Origin: Alistipes ihumii AP11
Lineage (GTDB): Bacteria; Bacteroidota; Bacteroidia; Bacteroidales; Rikenellaceae
NCBI RefSeq assembly: GCF_025144665.1
Contig: NZ_CP102294.1
Span: 1,054,001-1,118,000, forward strand
Length of the DNA stretch: 64,000 bases
Reading direction: 5' to 3'
Made by a program: the position numbers and the translations under genes. The notes beneath the pieces are model-generated. The model searched no databases, was not told the DNA's origin, and saw nothing but the letters and a program-made list of their open reading frames with translations. Below are positions 63,491 to 64,000 of the stretch, in pieces; position 1 is the stretch's first letter, and every line of letters begins with the position of its first letter.

Positions 63491-63516
63491 AAGCAGTTGG
63501 AAACAACTGCTTTTTT
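63491..63516 (+). terminator. Intrinsic terminator in otherwise gene-free DNA
   Basis: AAGCAGTTG, loop GAAA, CAACTGCTT, then TTTT. Upstream is a smaller hairpin AACGAG / CTCGTT (63461-63480). They may end a short RNA starting near 63,350. The rest of 63,130-64,000 has no gene I can support. Confidence 0.75.
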
Positions 63517-64000
63517 ATTTTCAACGTATACCATTTATGCGTTTGAAAGCACGGTGCTCCCCAGCGAAAAATTGACAAGAACGGTTTTCGGGGGGAACCG
63601 GTCGCAAGAAACGAATCCCGACCTATTAAAAATCGGGCAATATTTACCTTAACCGTCGAAACGGTTTTCGTTCCGAGACTATGTCTGCTAAACCCAAGAA
63701 CGAATTCGTCATACAATACCGTTGCTCCATCTCATTTCGCTTTCCTTCCTAACATATAATCCGAAAATTTCTATAAACGTACGCTCGTCGCCGGACTCAC
63801 CGTATGAAAGACGCACAAAGCACATTCTTATATTTCCCAGCCCGGTTACCGTATAAGGTCTCGCTTTAGCGACTTGCGGACACAGCAGCCCATTCCGGCA
63901 CACGGATTGTTCAGAAGTCCGGGACGGAGCGCTCGCTCCGCCGCATGGAACGCAACCAAATACCCTACGAAATATGTTTACGGGAACCGATATCGTCAAA

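Noticed and set aside
63468-63999. Two reverse frames (82 and 96 codons) at the right end
   Set aside because: No recognisable motifs, composition unlike the neighbouring genes, and one spans an intrinsic terminator; not supported as genes.

Overview
The window looks like Bacteroidales DNA. Promoters of the Bacteroidetes type (TTTG, about 20 bp, TAnnTTTG) recur, strong Shine-Dalgarno sites are scarce, a BACON-like domain is present, and the mobile-element fragments resemble those of gut Bacteroides, Parabacteroides or Alistipes. Base composition falls into blocks: a GC-balanced phage (1-35.4 kb), an AT-rich accessory/defence block (about 36-61.8 kb) and a GC-rich ATPase gene at 61.9-63.1 kb.

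Region 1 (1-35,420) is the late half of a tailed, probably siphovirus-like, temperate phage. It starts inside an S-adenosylmethionine synthetase gene, followed by a ParB-domain DNA methyltransferase and a short SpeD-like protein. Then come small and large terminase, portal, MuF-like head protein, scaffold, decoration protein, a major capsid protein with a C-terminal BACON-like domain, connector and completion genes, major tail protein, a tRNA with CAT anticodon, tail chaperones linked by a -1 frameshift (T TTT TTC), tape measure and tail-tip proteins. A complete diversity-generating retroelement (target, VR, TR, RT) follows, then a tail hub/fibre and a lysis block. A reverse-strand accessory cluster (7.9-12.5 kb) with a HigBA-like toxin-antitoxin pair interrupts the head genes. 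A near-palindromic 17-bp motif occurs four times, at the heads of the portal, scaffold and lysis units and inside the promoter of the reverse cluster, suggesting one phage-wide regulator.

Region 2 (35.4-40.5 kb) holds an AT-rich intergenic stretch with inverted repeats (possible phage end), a likely independent non-coding RNA gene, two metallophosphoesterases, a 430-aa unknown and an HD-domain gene broken by frameshifts.

Region 3 (40.5-61.8 kb) is a defence island lodged in a decayed mobilisable element. It contains an OLD nuclease plus UvrD helicase pair (Gabija-like), a Fic protein with an operator-like inverted repeat, a frameshifted RepA-like ATPase, a MobC-like gene and a relaxase N-terminus. 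An HTH protein and a DUF234-type ATPase follow. Next is a compact, translationally coupled six-gene operon: two beta-class DNA methyltransferases (the second with an extra C-terminal domain), a PLD-nuclease/SF2 helicase, a small protein, a DndD-like SMC ATPase with a CxxC hook, and a second small protein. This operon is the best candidate for an undescribed system. After it come a broken RhuM gene, the other half of the mobilisation module on the opposite strand (suggesting an inversion), and broken DRT3-like reverse transcriptases.

Region 4 (61.9-64 kb) has an intact AAA ATPase on the minus strand and a mostly featureless tail with one terminator. All function calls are by inspection; no search was run.
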